Shown here: positions 8,853-18,793 of the stretch, in pieces | Layout: the number at the start of each line of letters is the position of its first letter | Position numbering within the stretch: the stretch's first letter is position 1 | The notes under the pieces: generated by a model | What the model was told of the DNA's origin: nothing | The model's input: the letters and a program-made list of their open reading frames with translations, nothing else | Database searches by the model: none | DNA from: JANQPC01 sp039208375 | Lineage (GTDB): Bacteria; Pseudomonadota; Alphaproteobacteria; Rhodobacterales; Rhodobacteraceae | Length of the DNA stretch: 64,000 nucleotides | Direction of reading: 5' to 3' | Assembly: GCA_039208375.1 (NCBI GenBank) | Contig: JBCCRC010000008.1 | Coordinates: 7,206 to 71,205, forward strand | Made by a program: the position numbers and the translations under genes

Positions 8853-11045
8853 TCACACACTGTTCGACAACACGAAGTCTCGCGCCGCTGCAACAATGCT
8901 TTCTCTCGAGGGTAGGGTCGCGCCATAGGCCGGGCCCGTTGCGATAAAGCTGTCTTCGGCCGTAAGCCGCCTGACCGGCAGATCTGTCTCCTCGCTCAAA
9001 AGTGCCATCAGCCCTTCGGCGACGCCGCCGGAACGCCGTGTTTCGTCAACGATCAACACACGCTTTGCGCCGCTTAGCGCCGCGATCAGGCTTTCGGTGG
9101 GCAGCGGGCTTAGCCAACGCAGATCGATCAGCCGACCATTGATGCCTTGTTCTTCAAGAATAGGACCCGCCTGGCGCGACAGGAAAAAGCCATTTGCAAA
9201 GCTCACGATGGCGAGATCGGCCCCATCGCCATGGCAGTACACTTCACCAAATCCGATATGCGCGCCAGGTTCCGGATAGTAGTTCATCCACGCTGCATCC
9301 CCGGAAACGTTAAGATCTCGCATGGGGTAAAGAGCGATCGGTTCGAGAAACACCACAACGCGCTGCTCCTCCCGGGCCAGGCGCACGCATTCGCGAAGCA
9401 TCCGGGCCGCATCGGCGCCGTTTGATGGGCAGGCGAGGATCAGCCCCGGGATGTCGCGCAGCACGGCTACAGAGTTGTCGTTGTGAAAATGCCCGCCGAA
9501 ACCCTTTTGGTATCCAAGGCCAGCGATCCGCACCACCATCGGATTCGTGAATTGCCCGTTGGAGAAGAATGGGAGCGTCGCGGCCTCCCCTCGCAGCTGA
9601 TCTTCCGCGTTGTGGAGGTAGGCCAAAAATTGAATTTCGGGGATTGGCACAAAGCCGTTCTGGGCCATTCCGATGGCCAACCCGAGGATCGACTGTTCAT
9701 CGAGAAGCGTGTCGATCACGCGATCCGGCCCAAATCGGCTTTGGAGCTTTTGTGTTACGCCATAAACGCCACCCTTACGACCGATGTCTTCGCCCATCAG
9801 GATAATCTCGGGGTGTTCCAGCATCAGATCCGAGAGCGCCCAGTTTAAGATACGGCTCATAGCCTGGGGATCGGCTTGACCGGGAAGATCGCTGCCCATC
9901 GCAGCAGCACGGTCTTCACGGCTTGGCCCATTTGAGGGCAGCCATGGGCGTTTAGGTGGGATCAGGCTTTCCATAACCTCGCGTGCCGAGCTCAGATGCG
10001 GGCGGGTCGCTACCTTTTCGGCAAGCCGCGCGACCTCTGCGCGCGTCTCGTCATAGATCGCAAGCGCAGCATCGGCTTCAAGCGCGCCGGCAGCGCCCAA
10101 GAGGCGCACGGTGTGAAGCAATGGATCGTTCGCCTCATCCGCCTCCACCTCTGAGCGCGTCAAATAGCTTGTGGGGACATCTGCGCCTGCATGCCCGAAA
10201 AGCCGAACCGTTCGAAGATGCAAAAAGGCCGGCTTGCGATGGATGCGAACAAACTCAGCGGCCTCTGTCGTCACGCGGAATGTATCGTAGATGTTCAGCC
10301 CGTCGCACGCAAAATAGCGCAAGCCCGGCCGGTGCGCGAAGGATGCTGCGATCCAACCATCTGGCGTTTTAGTCGATATGCCGATGCCATTGTCCTCGCA
10401 GACGAAAAGAAGTGGCACTGGTGTTGACTGGTAGGCGGCCCACTGGGCCGCGTTGAAGGCGCCTTGAGCGGTTGAATGGTTCGCCGAGGCATCACCAAAC
10501 GAACAGCAGACCACGGCATCGTCAGGATAGGTGGCATATGTTGGTCGGTGCCGTTTTGCGGCTCCAATGGAAAAGGCCGCACCGACCGCCTTGGGCAAGT
10601 GGCTGGCGATGGTAGAGGTTTGCGGCGGTATGTTTAGAGCCTTCGAACCCAAAACCTTGTGGCGGCCGCCTGAAATCGGATCCTCTGACGAGCAGGCGAA
10701 GCTAAGAAGCATATCCCAAGCGATGTTTTGGCCAGGCAACTGGCTGCTGCGCGCGATCTGAAATGCAGCATCTCGGTAGTGTAGAAACGCTGGATCACTG
10801 AGCCGCAACGCAAGCGCCACAGCCGCCATTCCTTCATGGCCAGACGAGCCTATCGTATAGAAGCCTTCGCCTTTGGCCTGCATGATGCGGCTTTGAAGAT
10901 CCAGTATCCGGCTTAGGCACTGCGCGCGGTAGACGGCAACAGCCATCTCGGGCGTCAGCAGCACATCGGGATCCGCACCCGGCGGAAACGCACGCGCGGC
11001 CACCCGTTTGCGATAGTTCTCTTCTACAATTGCTGCGCGATCCAT
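8853..11045 (-). CDS. fused alpha/beta 2-oxoacid dehydrogenase E1 (thiamine diphosphate)
   Basis: This 730-residue protein joins both halves of a branched-chain or pyruvate-type dehydrogenase E1. The alpha-like part (about 1-350) contains GSSGHEGMAAVALALR and the diphosphate-binding segment beginning SFGDASANHSTAQG. The beta-like part (about 395-730) contains MGEDIGRKGGVYGVTQ, DEQSILGLAIGMAQNGF and a C-terminal VLIVDETRRSGGVAEGL typical of transketolase C-domains. It would decarboxylate a 2-oxoacid and acylate a lipoyl E2. No E2 or E3 gene is in the window, so substrate and complex are unknown. Fused E1 proteins of this length are known in 2-oxoisovalerate-dehydrogenase-like families. It is flanked by 208 and 277 bases of apparently non-coding sequence. 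Confidence 0.85.
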   Translation of the reverse strand: MDRAAIVEENYRKRVAARAFPPGADPDVLLTPEMAVAVYRAQCLSRILDLQSRIMQAKGEGFYTIGSSGHEGMAAVALALRLSDPAFLHYRDAAFQIARSSQLPGQNIAWDMLLSFACSSEDPISGGRHKVLGSKALNIPPQTSTIASHLPKAVGAAFSIGAAKRHRPTYATYPDDAVVCCSFGDASANHSTAQGAFNAAQWAAYQSTPVPLLFVCEDNGIGISTKTPDGWIAASFAHRPGLRYFACDGLNIYDTFRVTTEAAEFVRIHRKPAFLHLRTVRLFGHAGADVPTSYLTRSEVEADEANDPLLHTVRLLGAAGALEADAALAIYDETRAEVARLAEKVATRPHLSSAREVMESLIPPKRPWLPSNGPSREDRAAAMGSDLPGQADPQAMSRILNWALSDLMLEHPEIILMGEDIGRKGGVYGVTQKLQSRFGPDRVIDTLLDEQSILGLAIGMAQNGFVPIPEIQFLAYLHNAEDQLRGEAATLPFFSNGQFTNPMVVRIAGLGYQKGFGGHFHNDNSVAVLRDIPGLILACPSNGADAARMLRECVRLAREEQRVVVFLEPIALYPMRDLNVSGDAAWMNYYPEPGAHIGFGEVYCHGDGADLAIVSFANGFFLSRQAGPILEEQGINGRLIDLRWLSPLPTESLIAALSGAKRVLIVDETRRSGGVAEGLMALLSEETDLPVRRLTAEDSFIATGPAYGATLPSRESIVAAARDFVLSNSV

Positions 11046-11322
11046 AGCTCAAACGCTTTAGTTCATTCAGTTTCGCGACCGGCGCCCGACGTCCTTTATC
11101 GCAGGTATCGCGAGCGGGAACAGCGGTTTTGCTAGGTTTCCGCGTATGTAGCGTTTGCGCTCTACGGCGCCGCGGGCTTTAGGGGAACGCAAAGATGTGG
11201 CCACGGATCACAGGCCGAAACTGCGACGGGCATATCGGCGTCGACAAGGCGCGGCTCAACGACTAGCTAATCCATATGGGAGGAGTTTCAGACAACCTGC
11301 GATTTAGTCCGGGCATAGGCTC

Positions 11323-13044
11323 ATGAGTGATCGCCAGCGACCATGGACGGCTTTCTATGGCCCCAACACGCGCGCGGAAATCCCGAATGCGTCATACCGA
11401 ACTATTGGTGATCTAATCCGCTCAGCAGCGGAAACCTATGGGCGCGCGCCTGCCTTCACGACGTGCCTTCCAAATGGAATGAATGGCACGCTAACCTTCG
11501 AGCAAGTTGACGAGATGTCAGACGCGCTTGCGGTTTACCTCCGCGAAGTGGCGGGTCTTGAGCCGGGCGCACGCATCGCGCTCCAAATGCCCAATTGCCT
11601 AAGCTTTCCTGTGGCAGCATTCGGCGTTTTCAAAGCCGGTTGTATCCTCGTTAACGTCAACCCGCTTTACACCGCTGAAGAGATGGCGCGGCAGTTCGCT
11701 GATGCAGAGCCGGATGCGCTCATCATAATTGACATGTTCGCCGAAAAGATTCCGGCCGCGACGCGGGGCCACCCGATCCCCAATATCATAGTCACCCGGG
11801 TGGCGGAGTTTTTTCCAACGTTGCCGCGCGGGATCGTCGGGCTTGTACAAACCTATTGGGATCGCTCGGTAAAACCCATCGAAGTGCCGCATATCCGGTT
11901 GCCGGATGCACTCGCGGCGGGCCGAGCCCACCGCACCGCAGATTCGATTGAAGTGGATGCCTATCATCAGACGGTAGCGCCTGATGATACGGCCTGCCTG
12001 CAATACACCGGTGGCACCACGGGCATCTCCAAAGCTGCGATGCTGACCCATGCCAACCTGATACTGAATATGGAACAGACAATGGAGCTGATCGCGATCG
12101 TGGAGAAGGGCCGCGAGACCGCTCTTACCGCGCTTCCGATGTACCATATCTTTGCATTCACGGTGAACTTGCTGGCATTTTATTGGCTCGGATGTCGCAA
12201 TGTTCTGATTCCCAACCCGCGCCCACTGATCAACCTTAAACGGGCATTCGAGAATTACCCCATCACGTGGATGAGCGGTGTGAACACGCTATTCAACGGA
12301 CTTTTGAACGAGGCGTGGTTTAACGACAGCCCGCCGAAACACCTCAAGTTCGCTTCGGCGGGTGGTATGGCGCTGCAGGCTTCTGTGGCCGAACGGTGGG
12401 AAGAGGTGACGGGGAAGCCCATTATTCAGGGCTACGGGCTCACTGAAACCTCACCTGTTCTTACTTTCAATCCGCTAGGAAAGGCGCGTGCGGGCTCTAT
12501 CGGTATCCCAGTGCCCTCCACGCTTGTTGAGTGTCTCGGCGAGGATGGGCAACCCGTGCCGCTCGGGGAAGCGGGCGAAATCGCCGCCAAGGGCCCGCAG
12601 GTCATGGCTGGTTACTGGAAACGCAGCGACGAAACCTCCGCTGTAATGAGAGACGGCTGGTTCCTAACCGGCGATATCGGGGTGATGGATGAAGACGGAT
12701 ATGTGCGCATCGTCGACAGAAAGAAAGATATGGTCGTCGTTTCAGGCTTCAACGTTTATCCCAACGAGGTTGAGGATTGCTTGGTATCGCATCCCGGCAT
12801 TCTCGAAGCGGCTGTGATCGGGGTTCCGGACGACGGCACTGGTGAAGCGGTAAAGGCCTTCATTGTGCGGCGAGACAGGGGGCTGGATAAGGCGGACATC
12901 AGAGCCTTCTGCAAGTCTCATCTGACACCCTACAAGGTGCCAAAGCAGATCGAATTTCGTGACGAGTTGCCAAAATCGAACGTCGGCAAAATCCTTCGAA
13001 AAGATCTACGGGCGAATGAAGCCGGGCATGAGGCGGCGGAATAG
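11323..13044 (+). CDS. fadD: long-chain acyl-CoA synthetase (FadD-like)
   Basis: The enzyme activates fatty acids to acyl-CoA through an acyl-AMP intermediate for beta-oxidation or lipid synthesis. The 573 residues carry the adenylate-forming motifs: the P-loop-like YTGGTTGISKAAMLTH near 226-241, GYGLTETSPV near 375, the TGDIG segment near 450, RIVDRKKDMVVVSGFNVYP near 466, and the catalytic-lysine region LPKSNVGKILRKDLR near the C-terminus. Length and order fit FadD. The 277 bases upstream contain no other gene. A transporter gene starts 3 bases after its stop, so the two are probably co-transcribed. Chain-length preference cannot be read from the sequence. Confidence 0.9.
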   Translation: MSDRQRPWTAFYGPNTRAEIPNASYRTIGDLIRSAAETYGRAPAFTTCLPNGMNGTLTFEQVDEMSDALAVYLREVAGLEPGARIALQMPNCLSFPVAAFGVFKAGCILVNVNPLYTAEEMARQFADAEPDALIIIDMFAEKIPAATRGHPIPNIIVTRVAEFFPTLPRGIVGLVQTYWDRSVKPIEVPHIRLPDALAAGRAHRTADSIEVDAYHQTVAPDDTACLQYTGGTTGISKAAMLTHANLILNMEQTMELIAIVEKGRETALTALPMYHIFAFTVNLLAFYWLGCRNVLIPNPRPLINLKRAFENYPITWMSGVNTLFNGLLNEAWFNDSPPKHLKFASAGGMALQASVAERWEEVTGKPIIQGYGLTETSPVLTFNPLGKARAGSIGIPVPSTLVECLGEDGQPVPLGEAGEIAAKGPQVMAGYWKRSDETSAVMRDGWFLTGDIGVMDEDGYVRIVDRKKDMVVVSGFNVYPNEVEDCLVSHPGILEAAVIGVPDDGTGEAVKAFIVRRDRGLDKADIRAFCKSHLTPYKVPKQIEFRDELPKSNVGKILRKDLRANEAGHEAAE

Positions 13045-13047
13045 CCA

Positions 13048-13929
13048 ATGGTTGGGGCATTCGAACAGGCGATCCTTGCGCTGATGATCTTCGTCATCAT
13101 GCTGGGCATGGGCGCTTCTCTTACGCCACGCGATTTCTATTTGGCATTGCGTCGCCCCTACGGCCTCGCCATTGGCGTGATCTCGCAATACGGGTTCATG
13201 CCGCTCATTGGCTTCGCACTGGCCGCATTTCTTACGTTGCCCGAGGCGATTGCCGCAGGCGTATTGATTATGGCGTGTATGCCGGGCGGCACGACATCGA
13301 ATATCTTCACCTACTTTTCCAAGGGAAACCTCGCGCTATCGGTATTGATGACGGTGACGTCGACAGTCGCCGGGGTAATCCTAATCCCGCTCATACTGGT
13401 CGCCTACGCCACTGCCCTGAATCTCGAAATCCCCCGAGAAAACATCATCGTAACGCTGATCCTACTGCTTGTGCCGGTGGCGATCGGGATGGTGCTTCGT
13501 CGGGCAAATGCGAACGTGGGAGCGGTTACCGAGTTCTTTGGTTCTGCCCTCGCACTCTTTTTCATTTTGTTCCTTATGGTGAGTTGGATTCCCCGAAACT
13601 GGCAGTTTCTTCTGGAAACTACCGCTGGCACCTATACGGCTTCGATCGGCCTTGGTCTCATTGGCATTACCCTTGGGTATATCTTCGCGCGCAGCCTGTC
13701 GCTTCACCCCCGAAACGCGCGCACTGTCGCACTTGAAACGGGTATCCAAAATGGCCCGCTGGCCGTTGCGATCATCGTTTTCACCTTTCCCAACGCCGAG
13801 GCCCAGGCTGTGATGGCCGTGCCCGTGCTATACTCCCTTTTCATTGTCATCATTTCGACGCTGGTGACCTTGGTATTCCGGCGGGCCAACTTGGCCGCAG
13901 AGCAAAAGTTGCCCGACGGCTTGCTTTAG
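13048..13929 (+). CDS. bile acid:sodium symporter (BASS) family transporter
   Basis: This 293-residue protein has nine to ten hydrophobic segments and the BASS-family signatures MLGMGASLTPRDF near the start, ACMPGGTTSNIFTYFSKGN near 75-93 and ALETGIQNGPLAVAIIV near 230-246. Members import organic anions, including bile acids, pantoate or keto acids, with Na+. Its position 3 bases after the acyl-CoA ligase suggests a shared transcript and perhaps uptake of a carboxylic acid that the ligase activates. That link is inference. Na+ coupling would fit a genome with a Na+ pump. Confidence 0.85.
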   Translation: MVGAFEQAILALMIFVIMLGMGASLTPRDFYLALRRPYGLAIGVISQYGFMPLIGFALAAFLTLPEAIAAGVLIMACMPGGTTSNIFTYFSKGNLALSVLMTVTSTVAGVILIPLILVAYATALNLEIPRENIIVTLILLLVPVAIGMVLRRANANVGAVTEFFGSALALFFILFLMVSWIPRNWQFLLETTAGTYTASIGLGLIGITLGYIFARSLSLHPRNARTVALETGIQNGPLAVAIIVFTFPNAEAQAVMAVPVLYSLFIVIISTLVTLVFRRANLAAEQKLPDGLL

Positions 13930-14023
13930 CGTTGGGTGGGCCAACGGCCCCATTCCTGCCGCCTTCTGCCGCCAAACTGCGCCCGCGGCAGGGCAATTGC
14001 CGCTCGGAAGGATCGGGACGTGC

Positions 14024-15367
14024 ATGAAGGCCGTTGATTGGCGGGCCAGATACAAGGCGTCATCGGCGCTGATGCGCCGCGATAAGGCGGAAGCGCATTT
14101 GCGCCTTGTTGCGGATGCAGAAGGCGCGCCCGATACCGCCTACCTTGTTGCGCGCGCTTTACGGCCAGAGGTTACGGCCGCGGCCCTTCGGGCAGTATCC
14201 GAGATCGTAGGGTCGCGTTTCTACGTACCACCCGCGATGCTTGCGCGCATTTTGCGGGAAGCAGATCCCGTGGCAACAGTCAGTGCCGAGGCTGTACGTT
14301 TCGAAGGGTTCTCGGCCTGCTGTAGCGCCTACGCCCGGCTCGATATCGAAAACACGGCGCTGGAGGCAGCTACCAGGCAGGCCGGCACGACGAATGTGGA
14401 CTTTGGGCCGAAGCTTCGGGGTGCACTTGCGCAAATTCGCCCTAGCGACAGGCTAGATATCTCCATCGGTGCTCACGGCATCGCGTTCAGCGATGGGCAA
14501 CAAGAGATCGTCGAGCACAAAGTGCCGCTTCCGGAACGCTGGATTACAGGGTTTGGGGATGTGCAAGTGGCGATGGCCGGGATGGAAAGAGCCTTCTCGC
14601 TAAATCGGATCGCAGCGCAGAGGTTTCTGAGGGGCCTGCCGCGCGGCAAGAACGATCATGTGAGATACGTTTCGAGCGTTCGCGGCCAGGGCCTAAGCTC
14701 TTCAAGGCAAAGCGCGAGCGCCGTGCCGCTGCGCGGGGCGCACCGTCTGCGGGTTCTGGAACCCCTCGCCCCCAAGTGCGAAAGCCTAGCCGTTTACGTA
14801 AATCCTGCGTTGGGAAGCACGGCGTGGGTTCTTGAGTTCGCCGGCCAGCGCTTCAGCCTTGTTCTGAACGCAGAACCGTGGCGCGGGTTTTCGGGCGACG
14901 GCGGCCTTCTCGGCGACTTGGCCGATGGCGCTGGGCCTAGCGCATCCACACTTCATGCCGCCCTAAAATGGCACGGCCAACTTGAGGCCAAGAGCATCGC
15001 ACGCAGGTGCGGTTGCACCGTCGACCTAGCCCGAAATGCGCTCGCGCGTCTCGCCGGCGAAGGGCTCCTGGGCTTTGATCTCGCCGATGGGAGCTACTTC
15101 CATCGCGCCTTGCCCTATCAGCTGGCCGACGGCGGGAGAACCCCTCGCCGCCTAGAGGCGGCCGAAGCCCTCGCCACGGGCGGGCACGTTACCGTCGCGC
15201 CAGATGGTAAGAGCGCGCGAGTCACATCGGGGGAAGTGGTGCATCACGTCTCGGTTTCCGGCAGTATTTACAGGTGCACGTGCCCGTGGTTTGCGCGGAA
15301 CGGTGCTTCACGCGGACCGTGCAAGCATGTTCTGGCCACACAGATTGTTCTGGAGCGGGTGACATGA
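14024..15367 (+). CDS. SWIM zinc-finger protein
   Basis: The 447-residue protein ends in a SWIM zinc-finger, with ligands Cys418, Cys420, Cys433 and His435 in the arrangement C-x-C-x12-C-x-H (YRCTCPWFA...GPCKHVL). SWIM domains bind nucleic acid or protein. The rest has no motif I recognise beyond a winged-helix-like stretch near 320-350. I choose ATG at 14024, with GGAAGGA at 14006-14012; an in-frame TTG at 13997 is less likely. Its stop overlaps the ATG of the next gene (ATGA at 15364-15367), so the two products are probably translated together and work together. SWIM genes are often paired with a large helical protein, but no function is established that I can name. Confidence 0.8.
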   Translation: MKAVDWRARYKASSALMRRDKAEAHLRLVADAEGAPDTAYLVARALRPEVTAAALRAVSEIVGSRFYVPPAMLARILREADPVATVSAEAVRFEGFSACCSAYARLDIENTALEAATRQAGTTNVDFGPKLRGALAQIRPSDRLDISIGAHGIAFSDGQQEIVEHKVPLPERWITGFGDVQVAMAGMERAFSLNRIAAQRFLRGLPRGKNDHVRYVSSVRGQGLSSSRQSASAVPLRGAHRLRVLEPLAPKCESLAVYVNPALGSTAWVLEFAGQRFSLVLNAEPWRGFSGDGGLLGDLADGAGPSASTLHAALKWHGQLEAKSIARRCGCTVDLARNALARLAGEGLLGFDLADGSYFHRALPYQLADGGRTPRRLEAAEALATGGHVTVAPDGKSARVTSGEVVHHVSVSGSIYRCTCPWFARNGASRGPCKHVLATQIVLERVT

Positions 15368-18036
15368 CCACTGAAGAAACCCTTGATCTCATTCGAACCA
15401 CCTCGGCCGAAGCCGTATTGTCGCATTTTGCAGCGCTTCCAGAAAAGGAGCGCAAGAGGCACGCGGCTGCCATTGCGAAGCTTTTTAAAGCGCAACAGCG
15501 CGTTGGCGTTCTGTGGAATGCCAGGGCCAAATGCGAACCGCCCATTGACGATATCGATGCGCTCCGCGTAGCCATGTTTGCTACTTCAAACGCCAGCACG
15601 CTTCTTCGCGCAGGACATGAGATGCTGCCTGCTCGCCTTGATCTGACAGTGATTATGAAAGCCCTCAAACCCGATTGCCTGCAGAGCTGGGTAGACGGGC
15701 TCATTGAGCTAAGGCCCAGTTTTGTGGGCCAGGTCGCCCCGCTTTGGGCAGCAGAGCTATGCGCTCGGCCCACGAGCGATGCCTACATTCTTGGCTACTA
15801 TGGCCACTTTACCGGACTTGGTGAAGACGATCCCATTTTCGCGTCGACCGACGTCTGGCGCTTTTTCGAAGTCGAAGGTGGCGGCGAGTTCAGCTTGGCG
15901 AGCCACGACAAGTATTGCCGGGAAGAAGATCGGTGGAGCCACCGGATCGCAGGAATGGCCGCTCGCGGGCAGCTGGACCGAGCGCGCTTGCTCGACGCCT
16001 CGCTTGATGCCTTGGAGAGGGATTTCGGGCAGTTCCGGGCTGGCTGGTACTCACGCTTCCACGATCTGCTTGAGCCTACCATAACTGAAATAAGCGCGCG
16101 AAAAGCGCGATACTTAGGCCTACTCGACTCTACCGTACCGCCAACCGTGTCTTTCGCGCTTAAGGCCGTGCAGGTTTTGGAGAGGGAAGAGCAGCTTGAT
16201 GCATCGGAGCTAATCATGGGCCTCTCAGGCCCTCTTCGTGCCCGGCAAAAGGCAACCCAGACCCTTGCTCTGAGGTTAATCAAGTCAGCGGCGGCCAGGG
16301 CGCCTGAGCTAAAGGAAGCGGCCGCGATCGCGGCGACGGACGCGTTGATTTCCGAAGCGTCCGATGTCCAGGCAAAGGTGCTTGACGTTATTGATGGCCT
16401 TGGCATGGCGGCCGCGCCATGTGTCAAAGCCGCTGTGGCAGACTACGGCGATCAGGTCGCCCCATCGCTTCACTCACGCATCGACAGCTTCGGCGTGAAG
16501 CTTTCATCCACAAAGCCCCTTAGCGACAATGCGCTTCAAGAAACAGCGCCAGTCGTTCCGATCACACCCATCGACCAGCCCTATGAAGCGCTATTGGCAT
16601 TTCTTTCCGTCTTGGAGAATCCGCGCGATGCCATGGCCGTTGAGCGCGCGATGGACGGGATGGCACGCCACATCGCGCCCTTGGTTACCGACGCACGTGC
16701 CCTTTCCCCGCTGCGGAAGCGGGCGCTTCAGTTGCTTTCCGCACCGGGAGATATGACCATTCGATTCCTGCTGGCGGAGTTTGGTTATGCAGTCTCCAGC
16801 GATGCCGGGCCGGATGATCCTTTTTCAGCCACCGCTGCTATTGAGAGGCTGCCGTACATCCCCGAGGTTTCGCTGTTGCATGTTTTCCGTGCCCGCGCAT
16901 GCGAGTTAGCCAACCTGGTCGCGGACGGCAGACGCCTGCCCATGTTATCTGCGCCGACACGCAGCGACGGCACTGTTGCGGCAAGCGTGCTTCTCGAGAG
17001 ACTTTCCGCCTATGAATCCGCCAGCGCGGTACCAGGGCGAACAGATCTGAACCTTGCCCTGTTGCGGCTTTGGGCAGATGGTGCGGCCGGATCAGCTTCA
17101 GGCAAATTGGCTAACCGTGAAATCTCCCTTGCAATCGATTATGCTCTTGGGGCTGACAACAAGCCGGGCGGGGACGTAGCGCTCTGGGCAAGTGCTTGGG
17201 CCGCGCGACGCCCGCCTGAGGAAGACAAGCGTATCGCCGCCCTCGTAGGGCATACGTTGCCTGAGTGCGGGCGCCCTACAAGCTTCGACGTGATCGTGCG
17301 GCGTGTAGAACGTGACATCTACAATTATTGTGAGGTCGCGGTTGACACGCAGCCGCCCTGCCAAAATGCACCGGTGTCGCTGATTGCCGCCCAGTATTTC
17401 CCCAAACCCAATCTGCCTTTTGGGGCAGGCGCCCCATGCGGGCTAAGCGCGGCGGATGTAGCCTGGGCGGCGTTGGTGCGCCCGTTGTCTCCGGAAGCCT
17501 TCTTCCGTCACGGTTTTCTCGCACTCGACCCGGACCAGAAACTGACCGATCACTTTTGCCGGGCGTATCTCGGCCCGCTTAAGCGGCCAGGTGGCCCGGT
17601 TGGTAAGGTTGGTCGCTCAATGCTTGCCTATTACCTGGCGTCTACCGATGCGTCGCTCAATGAATTGACGGTTGATACCGTCGGGCAGCTTATAGCGGAG
17701 TCTCGGCTTGACGCGATGACGTTTTCCGAAGCAGTTGCACCTCTTCTGAAAACCGAAACCTTGCCGATACGGCGCTGGACAAAGGCGTTTGCGATTATCG
17801 CCGAAATGTCACCACGTCACGCAACGTTCATACGCAGTCTTGTGGCCGAATTGATTGACTTTGCGCCCGAGGCCGCGCCGCGAGATATGGGCGGCATGTT
17901 GGAGATGTTGTTTGAACTCCACGTCGCCGCTGATGCCCCACTCGGCCACAGCCGCGCACGTGCTTGTCTTGCAGCGGTTGAGGGCGGCGGGAAGCTGGGC
18001 CGCTACGCGCGAAAACTTGTGGCACTAGACGGCTGA
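15364..18036 (+). CDS. large helical protein of unknown function, partner of the SWIM protein
   Basis: This 890-residue protein begins MTTEETLDLIRTTSAEAVLS at the ATG that overlaps the SWIM gene stop. It is soluble, has no signal peptide or membrane segment, and appears almost entirely alpha-helical with many short Leu/Ala-rich helices, as in a HEAT-like solenoid (for example residues 340-440 and 490-560). It resembles the large proteins annotated DUF6493 that sit beside SWIM genes in other bacteria, but I cannot confirm the family by eye. No catalytic motif is visible. The two-gene unit is followed after 9 bases by the convergent L,D-transpeptidase gene. Confidence 0.75.
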   Translation: MTTEETLDLIRTTSAEAVLSHFAALPEKERKRHAAAIAKLFKAQQRVGVLWNARAKCEPPIDDIDALRVAMFATSNASTLLRAGHEMLPARLDLTVIMKALKPDCLQSWVDGLIELRPSFVGQVAPLWAAELCARPTSDAYILGYYGHFTGLGEDDPIFASTDVWRFFEVEGGGEFSLASHDKYCREEDRWSHRIAGMAARGQLDRARLLDASLDALERDFGQFRAGWYSRFHDLLEPTITEISARKARYLGLLDSTVPPTVSFALKAVQVLEREEQLDASELIMGLSGPLRARQKATQTLALRLIKSAAARAPELKEAAAIAATDALISEASDVQAKVLDVIDGLGMAAAPCVKAAVADYGDQVAPSLHSRIDSFGVKLSSTKPLSDNALQETAPVVPITPIDQPYEALLAFLSVLENPRDAMAVERAMDGMARHIAPLVTDARALSPLRKRALQLLSAPGDMTIRFLLAEFGYAVSSDAGPDDPFSATAAIERLPYIPEVSLLHVFRARACELANLVADGRRLPMLSAPTRSDGTVAASVLLERLSAYESASAVPGRTDLNLALLRLWADGAAGSASGKLANREISLAIDYALGADNKPGGDVALWASAWAARRPPEEDKRIAALVGHTLPECGRPTSFDVIVRRVERDIYNYCEVAVDTQPPCQNAPVSLIAAQYFPKPNLPFGAGAPCGLSAADVAWAALVRPLSPEAFFRHGFLALDPDQKLTDHFCRAYLGPLKRPGGPVGKVGRSMLAYYLASTDASLNELTVDTVGQLIAESRLDAMTFSEAVAPLLKTETLPIRRWTKAFAIIAEMSPRHATFIRSLVAELIDFAPEAAPRDMGGMLEMLFELHVAADAPLGHSRARACLAAVEGGGKLGRYARKLVALDG

Positions 18037-18045
18037 CGGCACGCG

Positions 18046-18621
18046 TCAGACCACGATGACCGGGGCGCCTGGCATGACCTGTTCGTAGAGTTCAATGGCA
18101 TCGGCATTTGAGAGCCTAAAGCAGCCGGAGGTTTCGAAACCGCCAACCGTTGCGGAATTGTTTGTTCCGTGGATCCGGTAAAGCGTATCCCGCCCACCTT
18201 CATAAAGATAAATCGCCCTTGCGCCGAGAGGGTTGTACGGGCCCGGAGGCACATAGGCGGGAAGCTCTGGTTGGCGCTGGCGCATCTCCTGCGGCGGCCA
18301 CCATCCGGGCCACTTGGCCTTACGACCCACCACGGTTGCCCCGGTCCACAAGAAACCATCGCGGCCGACGCTGATCTCATAGCGCGCGGCGGAGGCGCCC
18401 TTCAGAACGTGAAGTAACACGCGCTCGGCATTTGATATGAGAAGCGTGCCATGCGGTTCGCTGCCGTGATACGGGACGACTGTCTTGGTAACTTCACCGA
18501 GGTCCCTCGGCACGCTTTTGACATCAGCGGCAGCGGATTCGGAGGCAAAGCCTGCGAGCCCCAGGGCCCCCAGGACAAGTGCTTGGCGCTTCGTGAGTTT
18601 TGGCGTGTCATCTGACATCAA
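18046..18621 (-). CDS. L,D-transpeptidase (YkuD domain)
   Basis: The enzyme cross-links peptidoglycan peptides, or attaches proteins to them, in the periplasm. The 191-residue protein has an N-terminal signal (KRQALVLGALGLAGFASESAAA). The YkuD catalytic motif is seen as HGTNNSATVGGFETSGCFRL, with His151 and the nucleophile Cys167. ARAIYLYEGGRDTLYRIHGT just before it is characteristic. It is probably monocistronic. Its 3' end converges on the SWIM-partner gene with a 9-base gap, and a terminator for the pilus genes lies upstream at 18743-18777. Confidence 0.92.
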   Translation of the reverse strand: MMSDDTPKLTKRQALVLGALGLAGFASESAAADVKSVPRDLGEVTKTVVPYHGSEPHGTLLISNAERVLLHVLKGASAARYEISVGRDGFLWTGATVVGRKAKWPGWWPPQEMRQRQPELPAYVPPGPYNPLGARAIYLYEGGRDTLYRIHGTNNSATVGGFETSGCFRLSNADAIELYEQVMPGAPVIVV

Positions 18622-18742
18622 GGTCTCAAAACCCCGTGTTACCGCGGCCCTGTGCTTCGGATCGCGGCTGATTCATAGCGTCTGAATACGGCGAGACTGC
18701 GGGCCGCCACGCCGTTTTGTTACGTCGTCATTCAGAAAAATG

Positions 18743-18777
18743 AAAAAGCCCCGCGCGTGCCAAAGCGCGCGCGGGGC
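18743..18777 (-). terminator. Rho-independent terminator after the Tad genes
   Basis: A perfect 10-bp stem (GCCCCGCGCG at 18748-18757 and CGCGCGGGGC at 18768-18777) with a 10-base loop is followed on the - strand by a run of five T (18743-18747). It sits 17 bases after the stop of the small lipoprotein gene and so would end the pilus transcript before the L,D-transpeptidase gene. Confidence 0.85.
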
Positions 18778-18793
18778 AGGCTCTCAGGAAGTC

